From Gordius sp. MW1 (taxonomy: Eukaryota > Nematomorpha > Gordioida > Gordea > Gordiidae), in the NCBI GenBank assembly GCA_964036665.1, contig OZ038527.1:15407835-15471834 (forward strand): a stretch of 64,000 nt of DNA, read 5' to 3'. Of the stretch, positions 39,231 to 51,280 are shown one piece after another; the stretch's first letter is position 1, and each line of letters begins with the position of its first letter. The position numbers were made by a program, and so were the translations under genes. The notes beneath the pieces were generated by a model. It saw only the letters and a program-made list of their open reading frames with translations, did not search any database and was not told the DNA's origin.

Positions 39231-39368
39231 GGTCGGTTTGCAACACACCCACAGTGAATGTCTTCACAAGAAAAGGAGACTAAGAATGTGGGTGTGACTC
39301 TTTTATTAAGACTACAATACTACCTCAGCAGACCCTAGGACGCGCCCTCTAGCGCGCCCTTCACAACA
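39231..39368 (-). mobile_element. Solo LTR-like fragment
   Basis: On the minus strand it begins TGTTGTGAAGGGCGCGC and contains GGTAGTATTGTAGTC followed by TTAATAAAAGAGTC, a plausible poly(A) signal region of a gypsy-type LTR. CTAAT flanks it on both sides (39226-39230 and 39369-39373), fitting a 5-bp duplication. CTAAT also occurs at 39189-39193, so the inner boundary is uncertain. There is no internal coding part: a fossil solo LTR. Confidence 0.55.
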
Positions 39369-39659
39369 CTAATTATAACCCATTATCAAGGGAAAAATTA
39401 AAATAAAAAAACACTTTACTTCATTTTTATTTTTTTTGTAACTTCATCTTCTTTCCTTCATTACCCTCTACTTACGTTATCAATCCAAACCCACCTATTT
39501 TATACATTGACATTCACGTTAATGGATTGGATATTATATCAGTTGTATACATAATTTGTATGTTAAGAATTTTAAATAATTAAGTATGTCTAGTGGCATT
39601 ATAAATTTTATCTTGAACTTTGGTTAATCTGCCAGCCATCTAAGCCATTTTACTTAGTA

Positions 39660-40014
39660 AGCACAGGATTAGCTACAGACTACTTCTTCTTTCTATGACT
39701 GTTTGTCACCTAGGCTGGTGGTCAGTCCTTTCAGCATTCGTTTCCATTTATCTCTATATTTATATAGATCTTTCTTTATCTTTTGGATATCCATATCGTG
39801 CCTTATTTTATGGATCTAGGTAAGCTTGGGTCTTTTTCTCCTTCGTTTCCTGCGAAATTTATCATCTCGATTTTCTTTACGACGTAACTATCGTCCTTTC
39901 TTTCGACATGGCCATATCATCTTGTGTTTATTAGGAGCTTTGTCGTAATAGATTTAGTTCCCAAAACTCTTCTTATTTTTATTTCGCTTATGTTCCTTTT
40001 TGCTTACTCCTAGC
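39660..40014 (-). mobile_element. RTE-type LINE copy A1, 3' tail
   Basis: This is the reverse complement of about 51765-51985 of copy A2 (for example GGCCATGTCGAAAGAA). It is the distal part of the LINE whose body is at 45159-48110. hAT-2, with duplication CTCCTAGC, separates them. Confidence 0.85.
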
Positions 40015-40939
40015 TAGAGACCTGCACGGGCGGCCCGAGGTCCGGTCCGGAAAAGCGGGCCGTGCTCGGGCCCTAAATTTTGAGGCTGTAAAATTCCGTG
40101 CAGTAATTCATAAATTATAGGCCCGGCCCGGAATAATTTAGAAGTAGGCCTAAGTAGTCTTTTATTCTGTTTAAAACAATAATGACAAAAAATTAATTAA
40201 TTACAAGATTGATTCATTCATTTTGCGCTTTTTCTAATATAAAAACAATTGAGTATGGAACAACAAAAATCTACTCCTAATAGCTGAAAATATTCAGTAA
40301 GAATTTTATAAAGTAAAGGAAATTGACACATACATAAAAATATTGGAATGGTGGAAAGTACGCCTCTGGGAAATATTCGATTCGAAATTTCGAATCAAAT
40401 TCGAATCCGTAGGTCTGAATTTCAAATCGAATATTTAGCTGGTGAGATTCGAAAATCCGAATCGAATTTTTAAAAAGGGATTCAAACAATTAATTATACT
40501 TGATAGTTATTTTAAATATACAAGACGAAAATAATAACTCGGGCCTTCGGCCCTCGTGGGAAGGGGGAGAAGGGAAGGGAAGAGGGGAAGGGAAGGGGGG
40601 ACGACTCATCTGTACTTCGTATAAATGTATCATATTTGCTATGCAATTTATGGGCGAGAAAGGTGGGAAGGGGCGAGAATGCCTATAGGGGGGTATTAAA
40701 TGCCTAATGATTAATTAATTATTTAACAAATTTTCCATTATAGGCAAAATGTAATAAAGGCAAAATGTAATATAGGCAAGGGTTAGGGTTAGATTTAGTG
40801 TTTGCATCTAGTTGCGTATTACATTAGTTTTTATGGCCTTTAGTGATTATGGGTCTAACAAACATTATATTATAAAACAACACAATGTTAAGAATTTGCA
40901 AAATTGTTGGGAGAAATTTTTTGTTGAATTTGAACAATT

Positions 40940-41930
40940 TTTAATTAAAAAAATCAAAATTTGGCCAATGGTCACTTTTTCTCTATTGGTCAGTACCAAC
41001 AGATACTCTATAAGTCAATGATAGCCAAAAAAACGGAAAAAATTTTGATGCTCACTTTGGCCAATGGTCATTTTTTTTCATTGGTCAGCGGCCAGCACAC
41101 GGTAAAGTGGATATAAATTCATAAGAGTAAAAAAAACGAAAAAAAAATTTTCGAATCACATTTTGGCCAATGGTCATTTTTTTCCATTGGTCAGCAGCCA
41201 GGACACGGTAAAAGTGGATATAAATTCATAATAGTCAAAAAAAAACGAAAAAAAAGTTTTCGAATCACATTTTGGCCAATGGTCATTTTATTCCATTGGT
41301 CAGCAGCCAGCGGACGGCCAAAAAGTCATAATAGCAATGGTAGGAACAGGAACAATCATAATAGTCAAAAAAAACGAAAAAAATAATCTCGATTCACATT
41401 TTGGCCAATTGTCATTTTTTCCATCGGTCAGGAGCCAGCGGACGGCCAAAAAGTCATAATAGCAATGGTAGTAACAGGAACAATCATTATAGTCAAAAAA
41501 AACGAAAAAATAAACTCGGATTCACATTTTGGCCAATGGTCATTTTTTTCATTGGTAAGCAGCCAACGGACGGCCAAAAAGTCTTATTATCAATGATAGT
41601 AACAAGAACAATCATAAGAGTCAAAAAAAACTCCGGGATTCTAACCCAAAAACTAGTTAAATTGCATAGCAATTAAAAGTAAACAACTTTTATTTATGTT
41701 TATTATATAACATTGGTCAGCAGCCAGCGGACGGCCAAAAAGTCATAATAGCAATGGTAGAAACAGGAACAATCATAATAGTCAAAAAAAACGAAAAAAA
41801 TAATTTCGATTCACATTTTGGCCAATGGTCATTTTTTTCATTGGTCAGCAGCCAGCGGACGGCCATAAATTCTTATTATCAATGATAGTAACAAGAACAA
41901 TCATAAGAGTCAAAAAAACTCCGGGATTCT
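40940..41930 (+). repeat. Tandem array, ~120-140-bp unit
   Basis: About seven to eight units carry TTTGGCCAATGGTCATTTTT, CCATTGGTCAGCAGCCAGCG, GACGGCCAAAAAGTC and a stretch ending in AAAAAAACGAAAAAA. Each unit holds an inner inverted pair, CCAATGG...CCATTGG. The reverse-complement version of the unit forms the array at 43370-44890. Confidence 0.88.
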
Positions 41931-42180
41931 AACCCCAAAACTAGTTAAATTGCATAGCAATTAAAAAGTAAACAACTTTTATTTATGTTTATTATATAAC
42001 TAGTTAAATTGCATAGCATTAAAAGTAAACAACTTTTATCTATGTTTATTATATAACAAAACCTAGTTAAATTGCATAGCAATTAAAAGTAAACAACTTT
42101 TATTTATGTTTATTATATAACTAGTGCATAGCAATTAAAAGTAAACAACTTTTATTTATGTTTATTATATAATAGATAAT
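41640..42180 (+). repeat. Tandem array, ~60-bp unit with palindromic TTGCATAGCAA
   Basis: Five units contain AATTGCATAGCAATT followed by AAAAGTAAACAACTTTTAT and TTATGTTTATTATATAAC. The first is separated from the others by the larger array; four lie in close succession at 41940-42170. TTGCATAGCAA-type palindromes also mark 40640, 42415, 43315 and 44890. Confidence 0.85.
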
Positions 42181-43309
42181 TTAACAAATCTTATATTATA
42201 ACACACCGAGGGAGATAGAGATGAGGGGTGGGGCACCTCTTATGCATTAATTTAAAAAATAACACAGCGAGGGAGATAGAGATGAGGGGTGGGGCAACTC
42301 TTTCTCATGCATTAATTTAAAAAAGCGATAACCTAATATACCCAATGCAAATAGATAGGGAGGGTAACGGACGACGGACGGGTAGACACCAAAAAACGAG
42401 CCCATAAATTGCATAGCAATTAATAAAGCTGTTTTCATCTTTCCTCAAATTAGTTATTTCCCCGATCATTAAATCTAAATTTTGTAAGCATACACAAAAT
42501 ATAAAAATAGCACTTTACATAAAAAAATTTCCAATATTTTTGCTAACATTTTACGTCAACTATAATTTAATGTTTATTATTATTTTTGTAATTATTCATT
42601 AAACTTTAACATACTTAAACCATAAATAATAATTAATATTTTGATAGGCATTACATATCCCGAGATTAAATTTATATACATAAACATTTTAGATTTATAA
42701 TAAAACAGGATACTAACACGTTCTACGAGTACCGAAACTAAATAGATAAACATTAATGATTTTAATACTAAAGAAAAAAAATAAGTTAATCGTTTGGGAC
42801 CATAATAAATCATCGAATTTGCAACCTGCAATCACCGTGTAAGTTTTTTTTATATAACAAACACAAACTCACTAAAATATCGATATTTTATCCTTTTCAT
42901 CTTTAATATTTTTATATTCAATCTTTGCATTTTTATGAATAAATTCATTATAGAGATATTTAGAAGTTAAAAAACTTGAAAAACCTATCAAATCGAATTA
43001 GAATCTTAAAATTTTTTTCTAATCGAATTCAAATCCTTTTTTTAATATTCGACGTTTTTCAAATAAAATTTTCTAATCCGAATTGAATATTAAATATATT
43101 CGATTCGAAATCCAGAGGCGTAGTGGAAAGATACAGTGGTTAATTTCTAGCGCTTAGCTCTCTTGTTTTAAGGGTTTTTTCGACACTGCTTCATCTGCCT
43201 GGAGTGAAAGGTGGGATTTATAAAGACCAGAGAATAAATTTAAAGGCGGAAATTTTTGATGCCTGTGTTTTTTTGCATTATAATAGTTCCATTATCGATT
43301 TATAATTTT

Positions 43310-44900
43310 TAATTGCTATGCAATTTATGGGCTCGCTTTTTGTGGTCCGTTCGTTGTCCGTCCGTCCGTCCAACGTTCTTAATTGCTGCTTCGATACCCT
43401 TAGAGGGCAAATTTTTTTTTAATTAAATTAATATATTGTTCTTGTTAATACCATTGATAATCTGACTCTTTGACCGTGTCTTGGCTACTGACCAATGAAA
43501 AAATGACCATTGGCCAAATTGTGATTCGAATTTTTTTTTGCGTTTTTGAATTGGTATATTAGGTTAACATTAATAATTACCCTATGCCTTCCCCTAGAAG
43601 GGCCTATGCCTCTACTGATATGGGTCCCTGTGCCCCCCCCCCTCTACAAAAGCCTATGCCTCTACTGATGTGGGTTCGAATCCCGGCGAGGGCAAATTCT
43701 TAATTGCTGGTTCGATACCCGGAGAGGGCAAAAATTTTTTTAATTAAATTAATATATTGTTCTTGTTAATACCATTGATAATATGACTTTTTGACCGTGT
43801 CCTGGCTACTGACCAATGAAAAAATGACCATTGGCCAAATTGTGATTCGAAAATTTTTTTTGTTTTTGAATTGGTATATTAGGTTAACATTGATAATTAC
43901 CCTATGCCCTCCCCTAAAAGGGCCTATGCCTCTACGTGCCCCCCTCCTACAAAAGCCTATGCCTCTACTGATGTGGGTTCGAATCCCGGCGATGGCAAAT
44001 TCTTAATTGCTGGTTCGAATTTCGGAGAGGGCAATTTTATTTTTTAATTAATATATTGCTCTTGTTAATACCATTGATAATATGACTTTTTGACCGTGTC
44101 CTGGCTATTGACCAATGAAAAAAATGACCATTGGCCAAATTGTGAATCGAAATTTTTTTCGTCTCTGATGTCTTTATATTCTTTTTGGCCGTCCGGCAAC
44201 TGACCAATGGAAAAAAATGACCATTGGCTAAAGTATAAATCGAAATTTTTTTTTCCGTTTTTTTAATTGCTATATTTGGTTAACATTGATAATTACCTAT
44301 GCCCCCTTCCCTACAAGGGCCTATGCCTCTACTGATATGGATCCCTGTGCCCCCTCCCCACAAAGGCTTATGCCTTTACTGATTTGGGTTCGCATTCCGG
44401 AGAGGGCAAATATTTTTTATTAAAATTAATATATTGTTCTTGTTGATACCATTGATAATATGCTTTTTTGGCCCTTGCTGGCTACTGACCAATGGAAAAA
44501 ATGACCATTGGCCAAATTGTGAATCGAAATTTTTTTTTCGTCTCTTATGTATTTATATCCCTTTTGACCGTCTCCTGGCTGCTGAGTGACCAATGGAAAA
44601 AATGACCATTGGCCAAAGTGTATCAAATTTTTTTTCTATATTTTAAATATAGGCTATTTGGCCGTTTGCTGGCTACTGACCTATAAAAAAATGACCACTG
44701 GCCAAAGTTAGATTAAAATCAATTTTTTTTTCTAGATTATAATTATTGGCCAGTATTTGGCAGTCTGCTGGCTACTGACCAATGGAAAAAATGACCACCG
44801 GCCAAAGTGAGATTAAAATCGATTTTTTTTTTCTAGATTATAATTGTAGGCTAGTTATTTGGCTGTCTGCTGACCATTAGACCCATAAATTGCCTAGCAA
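43310..44900 (-). repeat. Inverted tandem array with T-arm-like motifs
   Basis: Units carry GACCAATGAAAAAATGACCA, TTGGCCAAATTGTGATTCGA and CTGGCTACTGACC, the reverse complement of the 40940-41930 unit. They alternate with CTATGCCTCTACTGATGTGG, GGTTCGAATCCCGGCGAGGG and TTCTTAATTGCTGGTTCGA. GGTTCGAATCC is a perfect tRNA-gene B-box (T-arm) match and recurs in varied form several times. No complete tRNA fold was found. Confidence 0.8.
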
Positions 44901-45158
44901 ATATGCTACGTTTATACGGAGTATAGATGAATTTCGTTCCCCCCTCCCCTTCCCCCTGGTTTATTATGTGTTTTTATTTTTTAATTAAAAATTTTACCAA
45001 AATTGAGTTTCATTAAATTCATGCAATTATACAAATTCTAGGCCGGGCTCGGGCTTTGTTTTTGAAGATGCTGAAACGCGGGCCCGGGCAGGGCCTAATT
45101 TTTTCCCCATTTTAAATTCCGGGCCGGGCCTTAAAAAAATCGAATTTGCAGGTCTCTA

Positions 45159-48110
45159 CTCCTAGCACCCATCTTAGCATTCTCATCTCCATGGCCGCAA
45201 GACGCTGCTCTTCCCTTCTACGTATAGCCCATGATTCTGAGCTATACAGGACTGTTGGCTGTATGATGGATTTATACAGTGCACCTTTTAGTCTTCTCGG
45301 GATGTATTTGTCACACAGAACGCTAGTCAAGTCCCTCCATTTGAGCTATCCTGAATTTATCCTTGCTTGAATTTCTTTCTCTATTCCACCATCCGATTGA
45401 AGTGTTGATCCTAAATATTTGAAGGAATCCACGCTTGTAAGTTGCCAATTGCCTAAAGTAAGGGATGCATTTAGCTGATTTTCATCTGATTTAAACTTTG
45501 TCTTCGTGTATTGTGTTTTCTTTCGATTTACCCTGAGACACTTTCTTCTATTGCATTTACCCATCTATTTAGAGTATTAGCCAATTCTTGTTCACTTTTG
45601 GCACAGAGGATTTTATCGTCTGCAAAGATCATTGCCCACGAAGCAACCTCGCCCAAATCCTTGGTAATAATGTCCATTATCATTATGAATAGGAAGGGAC
45701 TAAGAGCTGAACCTTGATGGACTCGAGTGTTAATGGCAAAGCCCTTTGTAGTCCCCACCGTTGTTCTAACGTACGTTCTATTTCCCTTGTACATATCTTT
45801 TATTACTATGACGTATAATTCTGGCACATTGTTTTCTTTAAGACATTTCCACACAAAAGTACGAGGAGCTTTATCGAACGCTTTTTCTAGATCGATGAAA
45901 CACATGTGCAAATCCTCCTCCCTTTCTCTAAACCGTTCCATTAATCTTCTAACACTGTTTAGAGCGTCTGCTGTAGACCTCTCCGGCATAAATCCGAATT
46001 GGTTATCTCTAATTTGAACCAAACTCCGAAGCTATTTTTCGCTCACTTTTTCCCACACCTTTAAAGTGTGACTCAAAAGCTTTAGCTCTCTGTAATTGTT
46101 ACAATCCTGTATGTCCCCTTTTATCTTGTATATCGGGATAATGTAGCTATCCCTCCACTCGTTAGGCATTTTACCCGTTTTTAAGATATTGTTGAAAAGT
46201 TTGGCGAGGAATTGTGCACCAGTATTGCCTAACGCTTTAATGCCTTCTATTGGTATGTTGTCTGGTCCGATAGCTTTTCCTGACTTTAGTTTACCCATAG
46301 CAACTTTGACTTCCGTTTCCGTGATCCAGTCCGCTGTGTTTAATTCTCCTATTGTATTTTACTGGTTAATGTCTTTGACTATAGGCCCCTTTTCAATTGA
46401 TAAATCCTTATAATAGTCGTACCATCTTTGTAGTATATGGCTGTCGTGTGTTAGTATTTCTCCCTTTTGACCCTTGATTAGCCGGCATTCTAAGTAATCT
46501 TTAGAATTTCGGGCCCTTGACTTTGCGATTTTGTAGATAAATCTTTCTCCTTCCTTTGAGTTTAGTTTTACATTTATATCGTCGTACACCTTGTTTTTAG
46601 CTTTTGCTACGAATTTTTTAGCCGATCTTTTAGCTACTTGGTAAGCTTGCTTATCATTACTATCCTTGCTTTTATACCAAACTTTGTACAATCTCTTCTT
46701 TTCCTTGATACATTTTTGCACTTCTTCAATCCACCACCACGTCTCCTTGAGAATTCGTTTAGTGGGCTTGCTTTCACCTAATATTTGTCGTCCCACTTTT
46801 CGCATTGTGCCAGCTACATTCCATTGACATGAAGTATTTTCCTTAAATTCAGCATGGTTAATTACTTGTTCCTGAAAATGCTGAATATTATACTTTAGTT
46901 TCCTCCATTGTATAGTAGCCGCTACTCTTTGTATCTTTTGTTCTTTAAGGCCCTTTAATATAAAGTCCATTACCAACAGCTTGTGTTGGCAGGCCAATAT
47001 TTTACTCGGTATTACCTTAACATTTTGAACCTACTTTAAGTGCGCTCTGTTGACTAGAAAGAAATCTATCTGAGTGGTACGGCTGCCGCTTTTATACGTT
47101 ATAAGATGTTCCTGTCGATTTTTGAATAAGGTATTTCCTATTGCTAGGTCAAAAGCTTAAGCAATTTCTAGATTTCCGTACCTCCTTCATTTCTTAGGCC
47201 GTAACCTCGACCACCATGATTTCTTTCGAATCGTCCCCTTGATTTGCCCAAGTGTCCATTGAGGTCCGCTCCGATAATTATTAGTACTTCTTTACCGAAT
47301 TGGGATAGAATATCTTTAAGCTCCCTCCAAAAACAATCTTTTCCGCCTCAGTACATCCACTTTGAGGGGCGTATGCTGATAACTTTATTGTAGTAGATTT
47401 AAAACAAAGCTCTATCGCCATAATTCTGTCATTGATTCTTTAACGTCGACGACAGTTTGCTGAAATTCTTCCGATAGCACTATACCGACGCCATTCAGAT
47501 GCGTTTCTGTACCGTAAAGATATAATTTGTATCCGTCACCTATGTATATTGCTTTTTGGCCCTTCCATTTGGTCTATTGTAAACAAGCGATATCGATTTT
47601 TCTCCCCCTTAGAACGTCTGCCAATTCTCTGCTCTTGCTAGTCATTATTCCAAGACCCAAACTTAATCCTACGCAAACTAATGTCTTTAACCGCTTCCGT
47701 TTGTGGAGAGAGCGGTAGCCTCCGCTTATTTCCCACACCAGGCGAAGAATGCGCTCGTCGCAAGGAATGCCCTAGCTTGGTTTTCATGCTGCTTCTTTGT
47801 TGTAATATACATTTTGGTTTATATGGAATGAGAGAGTCTTGATATCCCGGCTTTCCATGCCTGAACTATGTTACGTTTGGGCGCTTGACTACCTACTATT
47901 CTTTATGATGTCGGCATCTGGGTGAATTTAACTTTTCTTTAGACCCACTCGAATTAATAGGCTTAATCTAGCAGTTCTATTTCACTAGCACTCCCTCAAA
48001 AGCCCAGAAATAGTGTGACCCTTCATTAAGAACCTCGCCAATAGGGTGAATCCACCAGTAACAAAATTGTATTTAACTACCAAAGGTATAGCTTCTTGGA
48101 TCATGAGCAT
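45159..48110 (-). mobile_element. RTE-type LINE copy A1, body (RT and endonuclease)
   Basis: On the minus strand the endonuclease lies at about 46990-47760 (SKSRELADVLRGRKIDIA; a GADLNGHLGKS-like motif). The linker and RT follow at about 45380-46990: GKLKSGKAIGPDNIPIEGIK, FIDLEKAFDKAPR, RVHQGSALSPFLFIMIMDII and FADDKILC. A C-terminal part at 45112-45330 reads AAMEMRMLRWVLGV. The motifs F-ADD and HQGS-LSP place it among RTE/craniofacial-2-like LINEs. The coding region is broken into several frames. 47990-48110 is its 5' region, which reappears inverted at 48955-49050. Confidence 0.88.
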
Positions 48111-48954
48111 TAAACTCTGCAGTTTAAAAAAAATGAATTGTCCAAAATTATTGGTAAAAATACGGCCGACTTAATCAACTCAAAATATTAGATTATTCAA
48201 GGTCAGAAACGCGATAGATGGTCATTAACGAAAAAAGTGCACTCAACGGCCCTGTTCTGTATGCAGCTAAGCAACCACAATTTTATGCCCATACAGAAAT
48301 GTCAGACCTCCCATTAATTGTTAATCATCTTTCCGTTATAATTAACTGATTTTTTTACTTAGCTTAGTCATATATTAAAATTTTTAAATTAGCTTATTTT
48401 TATGTGTCCCAGTGTAACCCGTGTGACACCCCTTTATTTCCCTAGGCATTTTCCAGAATTTTTAAATTGTTTAGTCATCAAGAGCATATTGAGATGCACA
48501 AAAAAATTTTAAAGAAATTGGTTCGGCCAAACCGTTAGTAATACCTGTCGTGTTGATAAAATTATTTAATTCGATAAACGACAACTATGACAATTATCAC
48601 CAAGATAACTTTTTTTATAATAAACTATAACTACTCCACTACAGGCTTCACTTATCCAATGCCGATTATAAGGGGCTGAGAAGGTGCAATCAAAAGAAAT
48701 TTTGACTTATTAATTCAGATTCAAATTGAAAATCAACTTGATGTCAATTTTGTATTTGATTGAAACCACTCAGAAGATAATTAGTATTCTAATCTATTTT
48801 TAAAATATAACTTTGCTCTTATAAGATTTTAATTGAATTAATGGAATTTAGATAAGGTTATATTTAAGTATAGTGATTTTGGTTTTTTTATAGTAGTCTG
48901 TAACTAATCTCAACCGAGCCAGAAATACCTTGTGGTGGTGGTTGAGATTGTGTA
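48111..48954. other. Spacer between the two head-to-head LINE copies
   Basis: A+T-rich, no recognisable coding potential. It lies at the centre of the large inverted arrangement formed by LINE A1 and A2. Confidence 0.7.
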
Positions 48955-49709
48955 CTCTCGTGGTCCAAGAAGCTATACCTTTGGTAGCCAAATACAATTT
49001 TTATATTTGTTACAGGTGGGGTCACCCTATTGGCAATTCTGGGCTTTTTGAAGGCGGAAGAATTTCATCAAACTGTCGTCGACGTTAAAAAAATCAATGC
49101 TAATGGCGATACAGCTTTGTTAGAAATCTACTACGATAAACGTTATATCAGCATACGCCCCTCAATGTGGTCGCTTAGAGGCGGAAAAAAGATTGTTTTT
49201 GGTTGGAGCTTGAAGATACGTAATTCTAATTCGGTAAAGATGGGCTAGTAATTATCGGACGACCCTTAACATGCACGTGGAGTCAAGAGGAAGATTTGAC
49301 AGAATACGGTGGTCGGGGTTATGGCTTAAAAAATGAAGGAGGTACGGAAATTCTAGAAATTGCTTAAGCTTTTGACCTAGCTATAGGAAATATCTTCTTC
49401 AAACAGAGACAGGAAGATCTTTTAACGTACAAAAGCGGCAGCCGTACCGCTAAGATAGATTTCTTTCTAGCCAACTGAACGCACTTAATATATGTTCCAA
49501 ATGTTAAGGTATCACCAAGTGAAATATCGGCTTGCCAACACAAGCTGTTGGTGATAAACTTTATAATAATGGGCAAAAGGTACAAAGAGTAGCGGCTACT
49601 TCAAACGGAGAAGACTAAAAGATAATACACAACAATTTTGGGAAGAAGAAAAGAGACATGCTGAAATAAGGGAAAATAATTCGTGTAAGGATTGTGGAAT
49701 GGTCTAGCC

Positions 49710-50429
49710 CAGTGGTTCTTAACGTTTTTATACACCCGACCCCCCAAATATTTTATAATTTGTTTGCGGCCCCCCATTTTTTTCATAATAATTTATATTT
49801 GTTATATTATCTATAATATATTGATTTTCTATTATTTTTTCATTTTATTATATAATAAACATAAAACACAACTTTATTATTTCATTATCTATTTAAAAAT
49901 TTAAATAGATAATAAAATAATAATAACATAAAAACTTCATAAATAAACATAAAAAACAATGTTTAAAATAAAAAATATATGCATTCGGAAATATGTTTAA
50001 TGAGATTTCTGCTGCTGAACATCTTCAGCCAATTTGTTAATTCTTGGTTCAATTGATTGTAATGCTATCCTCATGGAGGAATCTAGTCGCAATCGATTGC
50101 GTTTTTTAGTTTTTATATCCACCATAGTTGAGAAGCCTTTTTCACACAAATATGTACTAGCGAAAGGCAGCAAATTTTGAATTGCTGCTGAAAATAATGG
50201 AGGATATTCTGCACGAATTTGTATCCAAAATTGCAGCAAACTTTCAGTTTTAAACAAAGATTTTAAATTACAATCATTTATTGATTCTAATAATGAATCT
50301 TAAGGCAACGAGTTCGAATCCCCTGCTGAGTATTTTTTCTAAAGCTTTTCTGAATATTTTTATTTTATTCAAAAAAAATTTGGCGGCCCCCCGGCAAACT
50401 TCTCGCGACCCCCAGGTTAAGAATCACTG
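49710..50429 (-). mobile_element. Buster/ZBED5-like hAT deletion derivative, 720 bp
   Basis: The ends CAGTGGTTCTTAACG and (reverse complement of the right end) CAGTGATTCTTAACC are the classic termini of this hAT group. GTCTAGCC flanks both sides exactly (49702-49709 and 50430-50437). On the minus strand 49997-50257 encodes the last ~80 residues of the transposase: LLPFASTYLCEKGFSTMVDI, then KTKKRNRLRLDSSMRIALQS and IEPRINKL. This is the conserved hAT C-terminal dimerisation domain found in ZBED5/FAM200-like proteins. The rest of the transposase is deleted. It inserted into LINE A2. Confidence 0.93.
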
Positions 50430-51128
50430 GTCTAGCCGGCATTGATCGCGACGACAAATATTAGGTGAAAGCAGCCCACCAAAAGAATTCTCAAGAAGTC
50501 GTGGTGGTGGAATGAAGAGTGCAAAAATGTACCAAGGAAAAGAAGAGATTGTACATAGTTTGATAAAGCGAAGATAGTAATGATAAGCAAGCTTACCAAA
50601 TAGCTAAAAGATCGGCTCAAAAATACGTAGCAAAAGTTAAAAACAAGGTGTACGATAATATAAATGTAAAACTAAACTCAAAGGAAGGTGAAAGATTAAT
50701 CTAAAAAATACAAGGCCGAAATTCTAAAGATTACCTAAAATGCCTGATAATCAAGGGACAAAATGGATAAATACTAATACACGACTGAACAGTGTTAGAA
50801 GATTAATGGAACGGTTTAGAAAAAGGGAGGAGGATTTGCACATGTGGTTCATCAATCTAGAAAAAGCGCTTGATAAAATCCCCCGAACTCAAGTATCTAT
50901 AAATGTCTTAAAGAAAACAATATGCCAGAATTATACGTCAGAGCAATATAAAATTGTACAAGGAAAATAGAACAAGGGGTTTGTTATTAACACTGGAGTC
51001 TATCAAGGTTCAGCTCTTAGTCCCTTCCTATTCATAATGATAATGGATATATTACAAAGGATTAGGGCGAGAAAACTTTGGGCAATAATCTTTTCATTTT
51101 CTGTGCTAAAAGTAAACAAGAATGGCAC

Positions 51129-51280
51129 GGGCGTAGCCAAGGGGTGGCAGGGAGGGACGGCTGCCCCCCCCCCCTCTACAAAATATCGTAGAAATTTTAT
51201 CAAATTATGATAAAAAATTGTAATTTCGCCCCTCCCTAAATCATTATTTCCCCCCTCTAATTCCAATCCTGGCTAAGCCC
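51129..51280. mobile_element. MITE, GGGCGTAGCC family, in LINE A2
   Basis: GGGCGTAGCCA at the left and TGGCTAAGCCC at the right, with C-run/G-run interior like 31981-32146. The LINE sequence either side (AAGAATGG and AAGAATTGG) suggests an imperfect 8-bp duplication. In copy A1 the LINE reads through without it. Confidence 0.78.

Larger units (their letters stand above)
40359..43122. mobile_element. hAT-like non-autonomous element (hAT-3), 2.8 kb, inside hAT-2
   Basis: TACGCCTCTGG at 40359-40369 and CCAGAGGCGTA at 43112-43122 are perfect 11-bp inverted repeats. GTGGAAAG flanks both sides exactly (40351-40358 and 43123-43130). Just inside both ends lie TTCGAAT/ATTCGATTCGAAAT palindromic motifs (40378-40470 and 42970-43110). 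The interior is non-coding and made largely of tandem arrays. Confidence 0.9.
40015..45158. mobile_element. hAT-like non-autonomous element (hAT-2), 5.1 kb, inside LINE A1
   Basis: TAGAGACCTGCA at 40015-40026 and TGCAGGTCTCTA at 45147-45158 are perfect 12-bp inverted repeats. CTCCTAGC occurs exactly on both sides (40007-40014 and 45159-45166), an 8-bp duplication typical of hAT. Subterminal DNA is rich in GGGCCGGGC/GCCCGGCCC. No transposase was found. The element contains a second element (40359-43122) and, outside that, a tandem array (43370-44890) in the opposite orientation to one inside it. Confidence 0.9.

Noticed and set aside
42247-42438. 63-codon minus frame within the tandem arrays
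   Set aside because: It is made of the array's boundary motifs, and the same frame is broken in the neighbouring units.
40900-44900. CRISPR-like array, because of regularly spaced repeats
   Set aside because: Repeats are long, diverged, inverted between halves and inside eukaryotic transposons. No spacers of constant length and no cas genes.
50290-50330. Possible tRNA-like B box (GAGTTCGAATCCCCT) in the Buster-type hAT
   Set aside because: No A box or cloverleaf could be built around it, and it lies in transposon non-coding sequence.
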